DNA of 7,531 nucleotides from Lysobacteraceae bacterium (GTDB lineage Bacteria > Pseudomonadota > Gammaproteobacteria > Steroidobacterales > Steroidobacteraceae). Both the position numbers and the translations under genes were made by a program. Location of the stretch: assembly GCA_012516015.1 (NCBI GenBank), contig JAAYXG010000057.1, positions 1 to 7,531 on the forward strand, written 5' to 3'. Positions 5,764 to 7,531 of this stretch are shown one piece after another. Every line of letters starts with the position of its first letter. The stretch's first letter is position 1. Below the pieces are notes generated by a model. That model had not been told where the DNA came from, did no database searches, and was given only the letters and a program-made list of their open reading frames with translations.

Positions 5764-6207
5764 ATGAGTCCTACCAGCTTGCGAATTACGAACCGTCTCG
5801 AGGAGATGGACATCGCCTCGATTCATCGCTTCCTGACCCGCGACTCCACGTGGGCGCGGGGCATCTCGTTCGAAACGGTTCGCAAATCGCTCCAGCACTC
5901 GCTGTGCTTCGCCGGTTTCGTCGGAGCTTCCCAAGTCGCGTTCGCGCGCGTGATCTCCGATTTCGCGACCTTCGCGAACTTGGTCGACGTGTTCGTCCTG
6001 CCGGGGCACCGGGGTCGCGGGTACGGCAAGCAGCTGATGGCGGCCGTTGTCGGGCATCCCGAGCTGCAGGGTCTGCGGCGCTTCACGCTCGCGACGAGCG
6101 ATGCGCATGGTCTCTATGCGCCGTTCGGATTCAAACCGCTCGCGCAGCCGTATACCTTCATGGAGCGCTACGATCCCGAGATCTACGCGCGGCCTTCCGG
6201 AAGTTGA
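5764..6207 (+). CDS. GNAT family N-acetyltransferase
   Basis: A 147-residue single-domain GNAT enzyme, predicted to move an acetyl group from acetyl-CoA to an unknown acceptor. Motif A is clear: VDVFVLPGHRGRGYGKQLM (74-92), with R83-x-x-G86-x-G88 for the CoA pyrophosphate. Then come HPELQGLRRFTLATSDAHGLYAPFGF (98-123), with Y118 as the likely general acid, and the closing MERYDP. This is the GNAT subgroup with LATxDAHGLYxxFGF, which is widespread and mostly uncharacterised; it is distinct from the RimI-like gene at 4045. The ATG at 5764 has no clear Shine-Dalgarno. The 173-bp gap before it holds only a weak 5-bp hairpin (5685-5700) and no promoter I trust. Its last 25 bases overlap, tail-to-tail, the 3' end of the transporter gene on the other strand. 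Confidence 0.9.
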   Translation: MSPTSLRITNRLEEMDIASIHRFLTRDSTWARGISFETVRKSLQHSLCFAGFVGASQVAFARVISDFATFANLVDVFVLPGHRGRGYGKQLMAAVVGHPELQGLRRFTLATSDAHGLYAPFGFKPLAQPYTFMERYDPEIYARPSGS

Positions 6208-7103
6208 CCCGGAACGACATCGTCGATGGACGTCGCGCTCGTCCGCTTGATCCCGCCGGTCGATAGCCACGACCCCAGCAGAATCAGTACGAGGCCAAGG
6301 CCGGTGCCGATCCCGAAATGCTCGTGCAGGACGAGCACGCCGAGGAGCGCCGCGATCGCGGGGCACACGTAGGCGACGACCGTTGCCCGAGCAGCGCCCG
6401 CCTCGTTGATCAGATAGAAGTACAAGAGGAGGGCAAGTGCCGTGCAGAAGAGACCGAGAATGCCCAACGACCCGAGCGCGAGCGTCGAAGGCATGCTCTG
6501 CGGTGCGGTCCAGATCGCCCACGGCAGCAGAATGAGCGAAGACACGACGAGACTTCCCGACAGCGCGCCGAGCTCGTCGACGCCGCTCAAGTAGCGTTGC
6601 ACGATCAGAGGGCCTACCGCATAGCCGACGACCGCGCCGAACAAGCACGCGACGCCAAGCCACTTCTCGGGCCCCGCGATGCCGTCGATACCGAGGAGGG
6701 CGATGACGCCGATGAAGCCGACCGCTAAACCGAACATGCGGCGCGGGCCGACCTGCTCTTTTACGCCGAAGAAACGACTGATGAGCACGACCGTGAGCGG
6801 CACCGTCGCGATGAGAATGCCGGCGAGCGAGGAGCTGATCCATTGCTCGCCGAACGAGATCAACGAGAATGGAATGACGAGCTCCGCCACGGCGAAAGCA
6901 ACGATCGCGACTTTATGCCGGAGCGCCGGCAGAAGAACGCCTCGTTGAAGTGCGATCGGCACCAGGACGAGCGCGCCGAGCGTCAGGCGGCCCCATGCGA
7001 CACCGATCGGCGATATGTCGGTGAGCGCGAGCTTGATGAAGAAGTAAGGTACGCCCCAAAGCACGCAGAGGACCGAGAACGTCACCCATGCTCGCCAGCT
7101 CAC
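6183..7103 (-). CDS. EamA/DMT-family membrane transporter
   Basis: A 306-residue inner-membrane protein of the drug/metabolite transporter superfamily, usually exporters of amino acids or other small metabolites; the substrate cannot be told. About ten hydrophobic segments are visible, near 7-27, 34-51, 64-83, 92-110, 122-139, 147-169, 178-198, 207-229, 240-259 and 262-281, as two five-helix EamA repeats. Typical signs are LWGVPYFFIKLAL (15-27) in helix 1, PFSLISFGEQWISSSLAGIL (78-97) at the end of repeat 1, and ATVVAYVCPAIAALLGVLVLHE (240-261) in repeat 2. The start is GTG at 7103, with GAGAGG (7111-7116) 7 bases upstream. An ATG at 7238 in the same frame would add 45 hydrophilic residues and run into the upstream LysR gene, so I reject it. 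It follows the LysR gene on the same strand after 103 bp. Confidence 0.9.
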   Translation of the reverse strand: MSWRAWVTFSVLCVLWGVPYFFIKLALTDISPIGVAWGRLTLGALVLVPIALQRGVLLPALRHKVAIVAFAVAELVIPFSLISFGEQWISSSLAGILIATVPLTVVLISRFFGVKEQVGPRRMFGLAVGFIGVIALLGIDGIAGPEKWLGVACLFGAVVGYAVGPLIVQRYLSGVDELGALSGSLVVSSLILLPWAIWTAPQSMPSTLALGSLGILGLFCTALALLLYFYLINEAGAARATVVAYVCPAIAALLGVLVLHEHFGIGTGLGLVLILLGSWLSTGGIKRTSATSIDDVVPGQLPEGRA

Positions 7104-7132
7104 GTGCGCACCTCTCAACGATAGAGCGCGGC

Positions 7133-7162
7133 ATTCTACGCGTTCGGTTGCTGAGCGGTCGG
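7133..7162 (-). promoter_or_regulatory. Possible promoter of the transporter gene
   Basis: On the minus strand, TAGAAT (7133-7138) matches TATAAT at 5 of 6 positions. CCGACC (7157-7162), 18 bases away, matches TTGACA at only 3 of 6. Transcription would start near 7126, giving a leader of about 23 bases that contains the GAGAGG Shine-Dalgarno. The weak -35 box would suit an activator-dependent promoter, but no operator is identified. Confidence 0.35.
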
Positions 7163-7206
7163 AAAAAGAGAATTGACGTAAACGGAAGGGTGCGCCCGCG
7201 TGCGAG

Positions 7207-7531
7207 CTATTCGCTGTGCGGCGCAGGCACACCGTCACGCTCCCACGGCGGTGTGGGACTGAAGTGTGCCGATAGAAAATCGATGAAGGCTCTGACTCTC
7301 GGCAACATCATGCGGCGCGGCGGCATGACGGCATAGATGGCGCTGTCCGGCAGCGTGTAGTCCGCGAGCACGACTTTTAACCGTCCGTGCTTCAGATCCT
7401 CGTGCACGTGCCATACCGAATGGAGCGAGATGCCCAGGCCCGCGATGGCTGCGTCTCTGATCGCTTCTCCCATGTTGCTTTCGAGCCGCCCCCGCACGCG
7501 CACGCTCGTTTCGACGCCTTCGGGCGAGGTC
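7207..7531 (-). CDS. LysR-family regulator, C-terminal part (cut by window edge)
   Basis: The frame is open to the right edge and ends at TAG (7207-7209), giving the last 107 residues. The DNA-binding head is outside the window. The visible part is the end of the substrate-binding domain: VRVRGRLESNMGEAIRDAAIAGLGISL, then HVHEDLKHGRLKVVLADY, then the IYAVMPPRRMMLPRVRAFIDFLSAHF segment. This matches the CrgA-like LysR subgroup, in which the loop before GEAxRDAAxAGLGI and the closing PPRRxxxPxVRAFIDFL are strongly conserved. The tail PTPPWERDGVPAPHSE is extra and variable. It lies 103 bp upstream of, and on the same strand as, the transporter gene. LysR proteins more often regulate a divergent neighbour, so control of the transporter is possible but not shown. 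Confidence 0.9.
   Translation of the reverse strand, partial: TSPEGVETSVRVRGRLESNMGEAIRDAAIAGLGISLHSVWHVHEDLKHGRLKVVLADYTLPDSAIYAVMPPRRMMLPRVRAFIDFLSAHFSPTPPWERDGVPAPHSE

Noticed and set aside
5734..6843. 369-codon minus-strand frame
   Set aside because: It overlaps the second GNAT gene and the transporter gene in other frames and is dominated by Arg, Ala and Gly. Both real genes have clear family motifs.

Overview
This 7.5 kb window is GC-rich (a little over 60% by eye) and reads as chromosomal DNA of a gammaproteobacterium. The support is an Escherichia-type DNA polymerase II, an Escherichia-type cyclopropane-fatty-acyl-phospholipid synthase, and GTAG-headed REP/BIME palindromes. I cannot name the genus from sequence alone. 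No transposase, integrase, phage gene, tRNA, rRNA or CRISPR array is visible.

Layout from left to right. Positions 1-174 hold no gene. They carry a possible leftward promoter (33-61), an exact CTGT-N8-ACAG palindrome (62-77) and a 56-bp paired REP element (104-159). polB (DNA polymerase II, 175-2514, minus) and cfa (2662-3774, plus) are divergent across 147 bp. After cfa comes a 270-bp gap in which two oppositely oriented heptamer arrays form a nearly perfect long inverted repeat around a core with smaller hairpins. A RimI-like GNAT acetyltransferase (4045-4512) follows, apparently without a leader. Next is a DUF1203 gene (4637-5107) whose Shine-Dalgarno is buried in a strong hairpin. Another 276-bp gap holds a second heptamer array, a terminator-like hairpin and a second, inverted copy of the REP pair. 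A CsbD-like small stress protein (5384-5590) and a second GNAT acetyltransferase (5764-6207) follow. The second GNAT overlaps tail-to-tail with an EamA/DMT-family transporter (6183-7103, minus). The window ends inside the 3' part of a LysR-family regulator (minus, cut at the right edge) that lies upstream of the transporter on the same strand.

The genes do not form one pathway. They are mostly single housekeeping or stress-related transcription units: translesion/repair replication (polB), membrane lipid modification in stationary phase or acid stress (cfa), general stress (CsbD-like), small-molecule or protein acetylation (two GNATs) and export (EamA with a nearby LysR regulator).

I see no convincing new multi-gene system. 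The parts worth a second look are non-coding: the SD-sequestering hairpin before the DUF1203 gene, the heptamer-armed element after cfa, the REP pairs placed in the same orientation relative to the gene they follow, and the SOS-box-like palindrome that sits past the polB 3' end rather than in front of polB.
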